This document shows positions 16,175-24,613 of a stretch of DNA of 64,000 nucleotides, piece after piece. The notes under the pieces were generated by a model. That model saw only the letters and a program-made list of their open reading frames with translations, did no database searches and was not told the origin of the DNA. The DNA comes from Leucobacter chromiireducens subsp. chromiireducens (GTDB taxonomy: Bacteria > Actinomycetota > Actinomycetes > Actinomycetales > Microbacteriaceae): contig NZ_QYAD01000002.1 of the NCBI RefSeq assembly GCF_016758255.1, positions 496,001 through 560,000 on the forward strand, read 5' to 3'. The stretch's first letter is position 1. The number at the start of each line of letters is the position of its first letter. The translations under genes were made by a program, and so were the position numbers.

Positions 16175-16789
16175 GTGACCGAAGAGACTGCTGCCCCGGG
16201 AACGACGCTCCGCGAACGGCGGCAAGCGCGCACCCGCCAGGAACTGGTCGATGCAGTGCTCGTGGTCATCGCAAGTGATGGGCTCGAAGCCGCCACGATT
16301 GACCGCGTCTCCGCGCAATCTGGCATCTCTCGGGGAACGGTCTACGCACACTTCCCGGGCGGGCGCGATGAGCTGCTTCGTGCAGCGTACGCGCGGCTCG
16401 GCACCGACCTCGTTGCGCGCACGCGTGCCGCGGTCTCGGGTGCGGCCGACTGGCGCGGGCGCCTTTCGGCCCACGCGCACGAAATGATCGCGCTCGCCGC
16501 AGACCCGAAGCTGGGACACTTCTTCAATGTGTCTGGCCCGACGCTGATTGTGTCGGGGGCGGAGCGCGGAATCGGCTCGGGTGCGAGTGTCGCGATGATC
16601 GAGGGAGACCTCGAGGCCGCGCGCGCAGGTGGTGAGGTGGCTCCCGATGTGGATCCGGCTGCGACCGCGGTGCTGCTCGTGGGTGCCCTCCGTGAGGGGG
16701 CCATTCGCGTTGCCGGCGGGAGTCGCCCTGACGTCGTGACTGCGGCGTTCGCTCGCCTGGTGGCCGGGCTTGGACCCGCCGCGTCCTGA
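16175..16789 (+). CDS. TetR-family transcriptional regulator
   Basis: 204 residues starting at GTG. The DNA-binding helices are ATIDRVSAQSGISRGTVYAHF (roughly residues 36-56), a clean TetR pattern. The remaining domain has the helical ligand-binding composition usual for the family. Divergent from the kinase/phospho-lyase operon with a perfect 17-base palindrome between them, so it is very likely the local repressor, released by the amino-alcohol substrate or a product (inference). The start appears leaderless. Confidence 0.92.
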   Translation: MTEETAAPGTTLRERRQARTRQELVDAVLVVIASDGLEAATIDRVSAQSGISRGTVYAHFPGGRDELLRAAYARLGTDLVARTRAAVSGAADWRGRLSAHAHEMIALAADPKLGHFFNVSGPTLIVSGAERGIGSGASVAMIEGDLEAARAGGEVAPDVDPAATAVLLVGALREGAIRVAGGSRPDVVTAAFARLVAGLGPAAS

Positions 16790-16813
16790 TCGAGGACTGG
16801 CCTGTGCGGGATC

Positions 16814-17524
16814 CTAGCGCCCCGCGGCCCGCCCCGCGGTCTGCTCGGCGGAGTCGAGCAGCGTTGTGACGCCGAGCATAAACGTCTTGCGGTCCTCGAG
16901 ATCAGCGAGGGGGCCGGTGAACCGCGCGATCTGTGGATACGTGCGCGGGTCGGCGAGGATGGGGCCATCAAACCAGGGCGAGGTCTCCGGGGACGGGTCG
17001 AGCTCACCGCTCTCGATGCGCGCGCGGGCGATTCCAGAGGCGGTCGACAGGATGTACGACGACAGTAGTGCGTAGTGCTGCACGACGTCGGCGGGTGGGA
17101 GCCCAGCGCGGTCGAGTGAATCGAGAAGCAGCTCTATGGCCCCGAGCTCGCCCGGTCCGTGTGTGGTCAGCACCATTGCCTCGGCGGCGATGGACGGGTG
17201 CGCAGCGTATTCGCGCAGTGTTCCCTCGGCGAGCTCTATCACGCGACCACGCCAGTCCTCGGCCGGGGCCTCGATTGTCGCGAGGGCGCGAACGTGCAGC
17301 TCGTCGAGGAGCACCTCCATCAGGTGGCCTTTGCTGCGGAAATGGCGGTAAATCGCGGAGGGGTCCACTCCGAGGCTCAGCCCCAGAGCCTTTGCCGAAA
17401 ACTCGTTCGATCGGGTTTCGGCGGCAACAGCGAGGCCGGCGGCGACGATCATGTCGACGTCGAGGCGCACCTTTCGTGCGCCGGACCGGCCTCGCGTTGG
17501 TGCGGTGGCGGGCGTCGTGGTCAT
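16814..17524 (-). CDS. TetR-family transcriptional regulator
   Basis: 236 residues. Helix-turn-helix FSAKALGLSLGVDPSAIYRHF (around residues 42-62) follows a short basic N-terminus; the larger C-terminal domain resembles the TetR/AcrR group with a TetR_C-like ligand pocket. It is divergent from the amidohydrolase/importer operon, with a 31-base palindrome in the 170-base gap. It almost certainly represses that operon and itself. Convergent with the preceding TetR gene (24-base gap), but the two are not closely similar. Confidence 0.92.
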   Translation of the reverse strand: MTTTPATAPTRGRSGARKVRLDVDMIVAAGLAVAAETRSNEFSAKALGLSLGVDPSAIYRHFRSKGHLMEVLLDELHVRALATIEAPAEDWRGRVIELAEGTLREYAAHPSIAAEAMVLTTHGPGELGAIELLLDSLDRAGLPPADVVQHYALLSSYILSTASGIARARIESGELDPSPETSPWFDGPILADPRTYPQIARFTGPLADLEDRKTFMLGVTTLLDSAEQTAGRAAGR

Positions 17525-17609
17525 TCGATTCCTTCCCTCGGCCCAGCGTAGAGCATCTCGTGCGGGAGGCGGGGCATTGTGGGCGGCGGGCTAGAAAAAC
17601 ACGGTGACA

Positions 17610-17640
17610 CCACCTTTGTCAAAGGCTTTGACAAAGGTGG
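17610..17640. promoter_or_regulatory. 31-base nested palindrome covering two divergent -35 boxes
   Basis: The arm CCACCTTTGTCAAAG at 17610-17624 is perfectly mirrored at 17626-17640 around G17625. Each arm also contains its own small palindrome, CTTTGTCAAAG and CTTTGACAAAG. TTGACA occurs on both strands: at 17628-17633 on plus, followed after 18 bases by TACGCT (17652-17657), and as TGTCAA at 17617-17622 for the minus direction. Occupancy would shut both the TetR gene and the operon. Confidence 0.8.
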
Positions 17641-17694
17641 CCGTTCTCCCGTACGCTCCATCTCATTCCGATTCAAAGTCGAACAAGGAGTGAG

Positions 17695-19350
17695 ATGCCG
17701 AGCGAAGTATTGTTCATCGGAGGGGCCGTCTTCACCGGGAGCGGGGAACCGCAGCGCGGTGTCGCCGTCGCGGTGACCGGCGGTCGCATCACCGCGGTGG
17801 TGCCCGAAGCTGATGCTGAGGCGCTGGCCGGACCGGATACCCGCAGGGTCGACCTGGCGGGGGCCCTCCTCTCGCCCGGGTTTCAAGACGCGCACATCCA
17901 CCCGATCAGCGGCGGTGTCGAATCGCTGCAGTGCGATCTGACCGCGTCGGAGAACGCGGCGGATGCCGTGCGCTTGATCGCGGAGTATGCGGCGGCCGCA
18001 CCGGCGGAGCCCTGGATTCTGGGCGGTGGCTGGTCCATGGACCACTTCCCTGGAGGTGCGCCAACGCGCGGGCTCATCGACGCGGTGACGCTCGATCGCC
18101 CGGTGCTGCTGATGAGCCGTGACCACCACAGCACGTGGGCAAACACCGCGGCGATCCGCGCGGCGGGGCTCGACGCCGAGACGCCGGACCCCGAGGACGG
18201 ACGCATCGAGCGCGAAGCCGACGGCTTCCCCGCCGGCACCTTTCACGAGGGCGCTGGAGCACTGTTCGATCACGTGAAGCCGGCGCTCTCGGAAGAGCTC
18301 ATCTACCGTGGTCTGTTGCGGGCACAGGATGACCTGATCGCCCAGGGCATCACCGGCTGGCAGGACGCCTGGGTCGGTGCAGACGGGCCGGGCGCCGGCA
18401 CACTCGAAGCATACGAGCGCGCAATTGACGAGGGCACCCTCAAAGTCCACGTGGTCGGCTCCCAGTGGTGGGAGCGTGATCGGGGGATCGAGCAGATCGC
18501 CGAAAAGATTGCTCGTCGTGACACGCGCGAGGCGAGCGGAACGGCAGATCGCTTCTCGCTCGGCACCGTCAAAATGATGGTCGACGGGGTCGCCGAAAAC
18601 TTCACCGCCGCAATGATTGAGCCGTACCTCGACGAACAGGGACACAGCACCTGCAACCACGGGATCTCCTTTATCGCTCCCGAAATTCTCGAGGCGGCGG
18701 TGACCCAGCTCGACGCCGCGGGCATGCAGGTGCACTTCCATGCGCTCGGGGATCGCGCCGTGCGCGACGCACTCGACGCGGTGGCTGCGGCTCGTGCCGC
18801 AAATGGCGTGAGCGATGCGCGCCACCACCTCGCCCACCTCCAGGTGGTCACCGAGGAGGACGCGAAGCGCTTCGCCGAGGTCGACGCAACGGCCAACATG
18901 CAGATGCTCTGGGCTACGCATGAGGAGCAACTGGACACGCTCACACTCCCGTTCCTGCAAGACGGAGCCGTGAACCGGCAGTACCCGTTCGGTGACCTGG
19001 AGCGCGGCGGCGCCCGCCTCGCTGCCGGCAGCGACTGGCCCGTCTCGACGGCGGACCCGCTCGCCGCGATCCACATCGGTGTCACACGGGTCGGTCCCGA
19101 GATTGATGCGGAGCCGCTCGGCGGAGCCACGCAGCAGCTCGCGCTCAGCACTGCGCTCGCGGCATACACCTCCGGCACGGCGTACGTGAACCATCGAGAC
19201 CACGACACAGGCAGCATCCGCGAGGGCTATCTCGCGAACCTGGTGGTTATCTCGCCCAACCCGTTCGATCTGGATCCCGAAGCGCTGCACACCGCACGCG
19301 TCCGGGAGACCTGGATCGAGGGCGACCTCGTCTACGCACGCGCCGAATAG
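17695..19350 (+). CDS. YtcJ-like amidohydrolase (Amidohydro_3 type)
   Basis: 551 residues; AAGGAG lies 5 bases before the ATG. FIGGAVFTGSGEP opens the fold, DAHIHP at residues 65-70 gives the first metal ligands, followed by SRDHHSTWANT, VHFHALGD, HHLAHLQ and AAGSDWPVS, and a C-terminal NLVVISPNPFDL. These define the N-substituted formamide deformylase/YtcJ group. It is first in an operon with a complete ABC importer and a flavin monooxygenase, so it probably hydrolyses an imported amide, carbamate or formamide (inference). Only moderately similar to the 3154 paralog; different motif spellings argue against recent duplication. Confidence 0.92.
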   Translation: MPSEVLFIGGAVFTGSGEPQRGVAVAVTGGRITAVVPEADAEALAGPDTRRVDLAGALLSPGFQDAHIHPISGGVESLQCDLTASENAADAVRLIAEYAAAAPAEPWILGGGWSMDHFPGGAPTRGLIDAVTLDRPVLLMSRDHHSTWANTAAIRAAGLDAETPDPEDGRIEREADGFPAGTFHEGAGALFDHVKPALSEELIYRGLLRAQDDLIAQGITGWQDAWVGADGPGAGTLEAYERAIDEGTLKVHVVGSQWWERDRGIEQIAEKIARRDTREASGTADRFSLGTVKMMVDGVAENFTAAMIEPYLDEQGHSTCNHGISFIAPEILEAAVTQLDAAGMQVHFHALGDRAVRDALDAVAAARAANGVSDARHHLAHLQVVTEEDAKRFAEVDATANMQMLWATHEEQLDTLTLPFLQDGAVNRQYPFGDLERGGARLAAGSDWPVSTADPLAAIHIGVTRVGPEIDAEPLGGATQQLALSTALAAYTSGTAYVNHRDHDTGSIREGYLANLVVISPNPFDLDPEALHTARVRETWIEGDLVYARAE

Positions 19351-19443
19351 CGCGTCCCGGCCTGATCCACTCTTTCCGCTATTTCCTCACCTTTTCATCC
19401 CCGCACGCGCCTGGCGCTGCACCCACACCCAAGGAGAACACTG

Positions 19444-21087
19444 GTGTTCACACTCTCGAAGCGGAGCCGCGCCCGCGGCGCCGCGCTCATCGCGGGCCTC
19501 GCTGTCGCAGGCGTTACCCTCACCGCCTGTTCAGGCGGCGCCACCTCTGCTGGTCCGATCGAGTGGTCGGTGACGGATCATACGGCGGCGCCGTCGGGTG
19601 AGATTGATCAGGTGACGTGGGCGAGTTACGCGGAGCCGTTCTCGTTGGATTATGCGTATGCGTTTGATTACGCGGATAACCAGGTGCTCGCGAATGTGTG
19701 TGAGTCGTTGTTGCGGTTGAATCCTGATTTTTCGTTGTCGCCGGGGCTTGCGGAGTCGTTTGCGAATCCGACGCCGACGACGTGGGTCTATCAGATTCGT
19801 GATGGGGTGCAGTTTCATGATGGGGCGGTGTTGACGGCTGCGGATGTGGTGGCGTCGATGCGGCGTCATGTGGATCCTGCGGTGGGGTCGTCGTGGGCGA
19901 GTGTGTACCAGAACGTGGTGTCGATTGAGGAGACGGGGCCGCTTGAGGTGACGGTGACGACGAAGATCCCGGATTCTCAGTTCAATTTGGGGATGGGGGG
20001 TTCTGCGGGTGTGGTGGAGTCGGCTGCGACGCTTGCTGCGGCGGGTGCGGATTATGGGAATTCGTCTGGTGGGGTGAATTGCACGGGGCCGTTCCGGTTT
20101 GATTCGTGGAAGTCGGGGGAGAAGATTTCTTTGAGTCGGTTTGATGGGTATTGGGATGCGGGGTTGCGGGCGAAGTCTGAGAAGTTCGACTTCGTCTTCA
20201 TGGCGGACGCGACTGCGCGCACCAATGCACTGAAATCGGGCGAGGCGGATGGCAGCTGGGTGCTGCCACTCGATGCCGCGCGGAATCTCGAGGACGCTGG
20301 CAAGGGCGACGTGCTCTTCGGCATGAACACTGCGGTTTCGAACCTGGTGGTGTCGAACCTAGAGGGGCCGCTCGGCGACCCGCGGGTGCGCAAAGCGCTC
20401 CTCATGGCGATCGACCGGCAGGGGATCCTCGAGGCAATGACGAGCGGCGTGGGCGAGCCCACGGATGTGTTTACGACCGAGTCGGTGTGGGCCGATGGTG
20501 ACCCTGCGGCAACACAGGCCGCGTTCACGGACATCGAGGCGTACCCCTTCGACATCGAGGCCGCCAAACAGCTGATTGAGGAGGCCGGCGCGACCGGTCA
20601 GGAGATCACGATCGCCACTGCGCCGATTAACCAGGAGTTTGCAGTTGTATCGCAGGCCACCGCGGCCGCGGCGAAGGCCATCGGGCTCGAGCCGAAGATC
20701 AACACGGTCACCCCGGCCGCCTACACCACGCTCTTCTCGGACCCGGCCGCGCGCGAGGGCGTCGACCTCTTCTACACGGTCTGGTACCTCTCGAGCCCAG
20801 ACCCGCTCGAGATGTACTCGGTGCTGCGGACCGGTGAGTTCAGCAACTACGGCAACTGGTCGAACCCGGAGTTCGATCAGCTCGTCACCGACGCGGTCTC
20901 GACGATGGATCCCAAGGAGCGCAGCGCGCTCACCGCGCAGGCGCAGCAGCTCGCCAACGCCGAACTGCCCTGGCTGCCACTCGCCGCAGTGCCGAACGCG
21001 ATGTACCTCGGGGAACGAGTCACTGGCCTCTCGCCGTCGATCGCGTTCCTCTACTACCCGTGGGCCGCAACGCTGGGCGCCCGCTAA
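19444..21087 (+). CDS. Peptide/opine-type ABC binding lipoprotein with mosaic codon usage
   Basis: 547 residues from a GTG with AAGGAG 6 bases upstream. The signal peptide ends LTAC, giving lipidated Cys29. The rest is an SBP_bac_5 fold (ANVCESLLRLNPDFSLSPGL, WVYQIRDGVQFHDGAVLTAADV, GTGPF-type motif as CTGPFRF). It binds the solute for the following permeases. Codons 40-247 (19561-20184) almost never end in C (12 of 208 by hand count) whereas codons 1-39 have 23 C-endings and the remainder also favours C. The protein reads through without interruption, so the gene looks like an in-frame recombinant. Confidence 0.93.
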   Translation: MFTLSKRSRARGAALIAGLAVAGVTLTACSGGATSAGPIEWSVTDHTAAPSGEIDQVTWASYAEPFSLDYAYAFDYADNQVLANVCESLLRLNPDFSLSPGLAESFANPTPTTWVYQIRDGVQFHDGAVLTAADVVASMRRHVDPAVGSSWASVYQNVVSIEETGPLEVTVTTKIPDSQFNLGMGGSAGVVESAATLAAAGADYGNSSGGVNCTGPFRFDSWKSGEKISLSRFDGYWDAGLRAKSEKFDFVFMADATARTNALKSGEADGSWVLPLDAARNLEDAGKGDVLFGMNTAVSNLVVSNLEGPLGDPRVRKALLMAIDRQGILEAMTSGVGEPTDVFTTESVWADGDPAATQAAFTDIEAYPFDIEAAKQLIEEAGATGQEITIATAPINQEFAVVSQATAAAAKAIGLEPKINTVTPAAYTTLFSDPAAREGVDLFYTVWYLSSPDPLEMYSVLRTGEFSNYGNWSNPEFDQLVTDAVSTMDPKERSALTAQAQQLANAELPWLPLAAVPNAMYLGERVTGLSPSIAFLYYPWAATLGAR

Positions 21088-21099
21088 CCTCACCCCGTC

Positions 21100-21128
21100 T
21101 CGGGCGGCGGCAGCACGCCGCCGCCCGA
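21100..21128 (+). terminator. Attenuator hairpin between binding-protein and permease genes
   Basis: TCGGGCGGCGG at 21100-21110 pairs perfectly with 21118-21128 around a 7-base loop, in the 63-base gap after the binding-protein stop. As in the Liv-type operon at 10275, it probably lowers expression of the downstream membrane genes relative to the binding protein. Confidence 0.7.
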
Positions 21129-21150
21129 AACCCTGATCGGAGAAACGACG

Positions 21151-22107
21151 ATGATGTACGTGCGCCGTATCGCATCCAAACTGGGTGCGCTCCTGCTCAC
21201 GCTGTTTCTCGCCTCCCTGCTCGTCTTCTTCTCGCGCTTTATCGTTCCGGGCGATCCCGTCCGGTTCCTCTTGCGCGGGCGGAAGCCGAGCCCGGAAGCG
21301 GTTGCCGCGGTGACTGAGCAGTATGGACTCAACCTGCCCCCCTGGGAGCAGTACTTTAACTGGCTGTTCGGTATCTTCCGGGGCGACTTCGGCCGCTCCC
21401 TGCAATTCCGTCAGGATGTATCGACGGTCATTGGCGACCGCCTGTCTGTCACCCTGGGGCTCGTCGTCATGGCCGGCCTGATGATCGCGATCGTGGGCAT
21501 CAGCTCCGGCGTCATCGCTGCGCTGAACAAGGGAAAGCTTGCCGACCGGGCCACGCTGATCTTCCTCACGGTGCTCGGTGCGATCCCCTCGTTCGTTGGG
21601 GCCATCGTGCTCATCTCGGTGTTTGCCGTGACGCTCGGGTGGTTCCCGACCTTCGGCTCGGGAACCGGCTTCTGGGACACGGTGTACCACCTGTTCCTGC
21701 CTTCCCTCGCGTTGGCCATCTCCTTCGTCGTGCTGATCGGCAAGGTGACACGGTCCTCCATGGTCGAACAGATCGGCCGCGAACACGTCGAGGTCGCACT
21801 GAGCCGCGGAATCAAGCGCGGCACGGTGATCCGCCGCCACGTCTTCCGAAACTCGATCGGCCCGATTGTCACGGTGAGCGGCCTGCTTGTCGCGGGTCTG
21901 CTTGTCGCGAGCACGATCGTTGAGTCCGCCTTCGGTATTTCGGGGCTGGGCTCGCTGCTCGTGCAGTCGGTCGACCGACTCGACTTCCCGGTTGTGCAGA
22001 TGATTGTCCTCCTTGTCGTCACCGCCTTTGTAGTGGTGAACGCTGTGGTCGACCTGCTCGAACCCCTCATTGACCCCCGTGCCGCCGCAGGAGCTGATGC
22101 GCGATGA
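21151..22107 (+). CDS. ABC transporter permease, DppB type
   Basis: 318 residues with about six membrane segments. The first helix (ALLLTLFLASLLVFFSRFIV) is followed by VPGDPVRFLLRG and the EAA loop (EQIGREHVEVALSRGIKRGTVIRRHVFRNS, described in outline), typical of DppB/OppB. It pairs with the next gene to form the channel. Its last codon overlaps the start of the next gene as ATGA. Two adjacent ATGs at 21151 and 21154 are both possible starts. Confidence 0.92.
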   Translation: MMYVRRIASKLGALLLTLFLASLLVFFSRFIVPGDPVRFLLRGRKPSPEAVAAVTEQYGLNLPPWEQYFNWLFGIFRGDFGRSLQFRQDVSTVIGDRLSVTLGLVVMAGLMIAIVGISSGVIAALNKGKLADRATLIFLTVLGAIPSFVGAIVLISVFAVTLGWFPTFGSGTGFWDTVYHLFLPSLALAISFVVLIGKVTRSSMVEQIGREHVEVALSRGIKRGTVIRRHVFRNSIGPIVTVSGLLVAGLLVASTIVESAFGISGLGSLLVQSVDRLDFPVVQMIVLLVVTAFVVVNAVVDLLEPLIDPRAAAGADAR

Positions 22108-22970
22108 CGATCCCTAATCCCACGACCGCGGTGCGCGTGATGCGCGCGCCGCGAGTGCGACGCTCGAGCTGGCTCTTTCTGTCCAGCGTGATCGTGCTCG
22201 GCGCAGTGACGCTCGCCGCGGCACTCGCCCCGTTTGTTGCTCCCTACGACCCCGACGCGGTCGACTTCATGGCATTCAACGGCGGGCCGACCGCCGCCCA
22301 CTGGCTGGGCACCGACGGTCTCGGCCGCGATATCCTCAGCCGCATGATCTGGGGCGCGCGCACCGCGCTCCTTGGCCCGCTGCTCGTTGTCGTGTTCTCC
22401 ACGATCGTCGGCATCCTGCTCGGCCTCCTCGCCGCGTGGCGCGGCGGGTGGGTCGACGCCGTGCTCGGGCGCATTTTCGACGTGATCTTCGCGTTCCCCG
22501 CGCTCTTGATCGGGATCATGGCTGTCGCGCTGTTCGGCAAGGGCCTCGTCGCCCCGGTCATCGCGATGAGCCTCGCCTACGCGCCCTTCGTCGCACGCCT
22601 GACGCGCTCGCTCATCACCGCCGAGCGCAACCGTCCATACGTTGCGGCGTACCGGGTGCAGGGCTTCAGCGGCTCCTGGATCGCGCTTCGACGCGTGCTT
22701 CCCAACGTCGTGCCCATCGTCGGCGCGCAGTCGACGCTCAACTTCGGCTACGTGCTCGCCGAGCTCGCTGGCCTTTCCTTCCTGGGCCTCGGTGTCCAGG
22801 CGCCCACGGCCGACTGGGGCGCGATGATCAACGAGGCGCAGCCAGGCATCGCTGGCGGGCATTTCTTGCCCGCGGTGGTGCCGGCGATCGCGGTTGTCAT
22901 CGTCGTGGTTGCCGTCAACATCATCGGCGAGGAACTCTCGGAACGAATCGGAGGGGGTGTGTCCGCATGA
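22104..22970 (+). CDS. ABC transporter permease, DppC type
   Basis: 288 residues. It has a cytoplasmic basic N-terminus, a first helix, then HWLGTDGLGRDILSRMIWGAR, the conserved DppC/OppC entry loop, and the EAA loop near RPYVAAYRVQGFSGSWIALR. Coupled by ATGA overlaps both to the DppB-like gene before it and to the ATPase after it, so all three are made together. Confidence 0.92.
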   Translation: MTIPNPTTAVRVMRAPRVRRSSWLFLSSVIVLGAVTLAAALAPFVAPYDPDAVDFMAFNGGPTAAHWLGTDGLGRDILSRMIWGARTALLGPLLVVVFSTIVGILLGLLAAWRGGWVDAVLGRIFDVIFAFPALLIGIMAVALFGKGLVAPVIAMSLAYAPFVARLTRSLITAERNRPYVAAYRVQGFSGSWIALRRVLPNVVPIVGAQSTLNFGYVLAELAGLSFLGLGVQAPTADWGAMINEAQPGIAGGHFLPAVVPAIAVVIVVVAVNIIGEELSERIGGGVSA

Positions 22971-24589
22971 CACTGCTCAACATCGAAGACCTGACCCTTG
23001 ACCTGCCGAACGGCAAGCGCCTGCTCGACGGCATCTCGATTCGCGTCGAGGCAGGCGAAACGATTGGCCTCGTGGGGGAGTCCGGCTCGGGGAAGTCGCT
23101 CACCGCGCGCTCTGTGCTCGGTCTCCTTCCCGGCGGGGCGATCACCGGGGGCAGCGTGAGCTGCGATGGCCGGGAAGTGCTCGGCGCCTCGAAGCGCGAG
23201 CTGCTGTCGGTGCGACGCTCGAGCGCGGCGATGATCTTCCAGGATCCGCGAGCGGGGATCAACCCGATGCGCACGATCGGCGACCACATGACCGAGTCGT
23301 TGCGGCTGTGCCAAGGGGTCTCGTCGAGTGCGGCTCGCATCAAGGCGCTCGAACTGCTTCGCGCCGTTCGGCTCCCGCGACCCGAGGACCACCTGGGACA
23401 GTATCCGCACGAGTTCTCGGGCGGCATGCTGCAGCGCGTCATGATTGCCGGCGCGCTGTCGAGCGAGCCGAAGCTGCTCATCTGCGATGAGCCGACCACC
23501 GCGCTCGACGTGACCACGCAGGCCGAGATCATCCAGGTGCTCCAGGAGCAGCGCGCGGCGCGCGGCATGGGCATGCTCTTCATCACGCACGACCTCAACC
23601 TGGCCGCCTCGATCTGCGATCGCGTGTACGTGATGAGCGGCGGCAGCGTCGTCGAGCAGGGCGGCGCACGTGAGATATTCACAGCGCCGACCGCCGACTA
23701 CACGAAGCGGCTCATCGCGGCGACGCCGAGCGTCGAGGTCGACCCGGCGGAAACTGTGGCGTCGCGTGCCGGCGTTGCCTCCGAGGGTGCGGCCGCGGCT
23801 GGGGGCGACTCCCCGCTGGTGCTCGTGGAGGGGCTCTCGAAGACCTACCACCCGCGTGGCCGCGAGGCGGTGCACGCGGTGCGCGATGCGTCACTCACGA
23901 TCCCGCGCGGCGGATCCCTCGGCGTCGTGGGCGAGTCCGGTTCGGGCAAGTCCACCCTCGCGCGCATGATCATCGGGCTCGAGCAGGCAGACTCGGGCGT
24001 GCTGCGGATCGGCGGCGCCGAGCGCACCGCGGTGCCGAAGGGGCGGGACGCGCGGCTGGCCCGCGCGCGCAGCGCCCAGATGGTGTTCCAGGATCCCTAC
24101 CTTTCGCTCGATCCCCGCATTCCTGTGGGCCGCGCGATTGAGGACACGCTTCGGTTGCACACCGGGCTGACGCCGGCGGAAGCGACGCGCCGGGCGCTCG
24201 CGCTGCTTGACGACGTCGGGCTCCAGGCGGAGCACGCGCAGGCGCTGCCGCGGACCCTCTCGGGCGGGCAGCGACAGCGCGTGGCCATCGCGCGCGCGAT
24301 CGCGATCGAGCCGCAACTGCTCGTGATGGATGAGGCGACAAGCGCGCTCGATGTCTCGGTGCAGGCGCAGGTGCTCGATCTGCTCGCCCGCGTTCGTGCG
24401 GAGCAGGGGCTGACGATTCTCTTCATCAGCCACGACCTCGGCGTGGTGCGGCGGGTGTGCGACGAGACCCTCGTGATGCGTCGCGGCGAGATCGTGGAGA
24501 GCGGTCCGACCGAGGCGCTGCTCAGCACGCCGCAGCACGACTACACCCGAATGCTCATCGACTCGGTGCCGCGCCCAGCCTGGGCCTGA
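22967..24589 (+). CDS. Fused DppD-DppF-type dual ATPase
   Basis: 540 residues from the ATG at 22967 (GAGGGGG upstream, ATGA overlap). It contains two complete ABC domains: Walker A GESGSGKS at 37-44 and again at 322-329, signatures FSGGMLQRVMIAGAL and LSGGQRQRVAIARAI, and Walker B in LLICDEPTTALDV and LLVMDEATSALDV. Both halves keep their catalytic motifs, so both sites should work. Peptide, nickel and opine importers usually have two separate ATPases; this fusion is known in actinobacteria. It is the energy unit for the 19444-22970 importer. Confidence 0.93.
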   Translation: MTLLNIEDLTLDLPNGKRLLDGISIRVEAGETIGLVGESGSGKSLTARSVLGLLPGGAITGGSVSCDGREVLGASKRELLSVRRSSAAMIFQDPRAGINPMRTIGDHMTESLRLCQGVSSSAARIKALELLRAVRLPRPEDHLGQYPHEFSGGMLQRVMIAGALSSEPKLLICDEPTTALDVTTQAEIIQVLQEQRAARGMGMLFITHDLNLAASICDRVYVMSGGSVVEQGGAREIFTAPTADYTKRLIAATPSVEVDPAETVASRAGVASEGAAAAGGDSPLVLVEGLSKTYHPRGREAVHAVRDASLTIPRGGSLGVVGESGSGKSTLARMIIGLEQADSGVLRIGGAERTAVPKGRDARLARARSAQMVFQDPYLSLDPRIPVGRAIEDTLRLHTGLTPAEATRRALALLDDVGLQAEHAQALPRTLSGGQRQRVAIARAIAIEPQLLVMDEATSALDVSVQAQVLDLLARVRAEQGLTILFISHDLGVVRRVCDETLVMRRGEIVESGPTEALLSTPQHDYTRMLIDSVPRPAWA

Positions 24590-24613
24590 CCGACGGACCA
24601 CAAGGACACGACC

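Noticed and set aside
17521-19290. Minus-strand open frame opposite the amidohydrolase
   Set aside because: No motif, and the plus strand has a complete set of amidohydrolase motifs with a good ribosome site.
19561-20184. Insertion of a mobile element in the binding-protein gene
   Set aside because: The reading frame and protein fold are continuous and there are no inverted repeats or target duplications at the edges. Recombination fits better.
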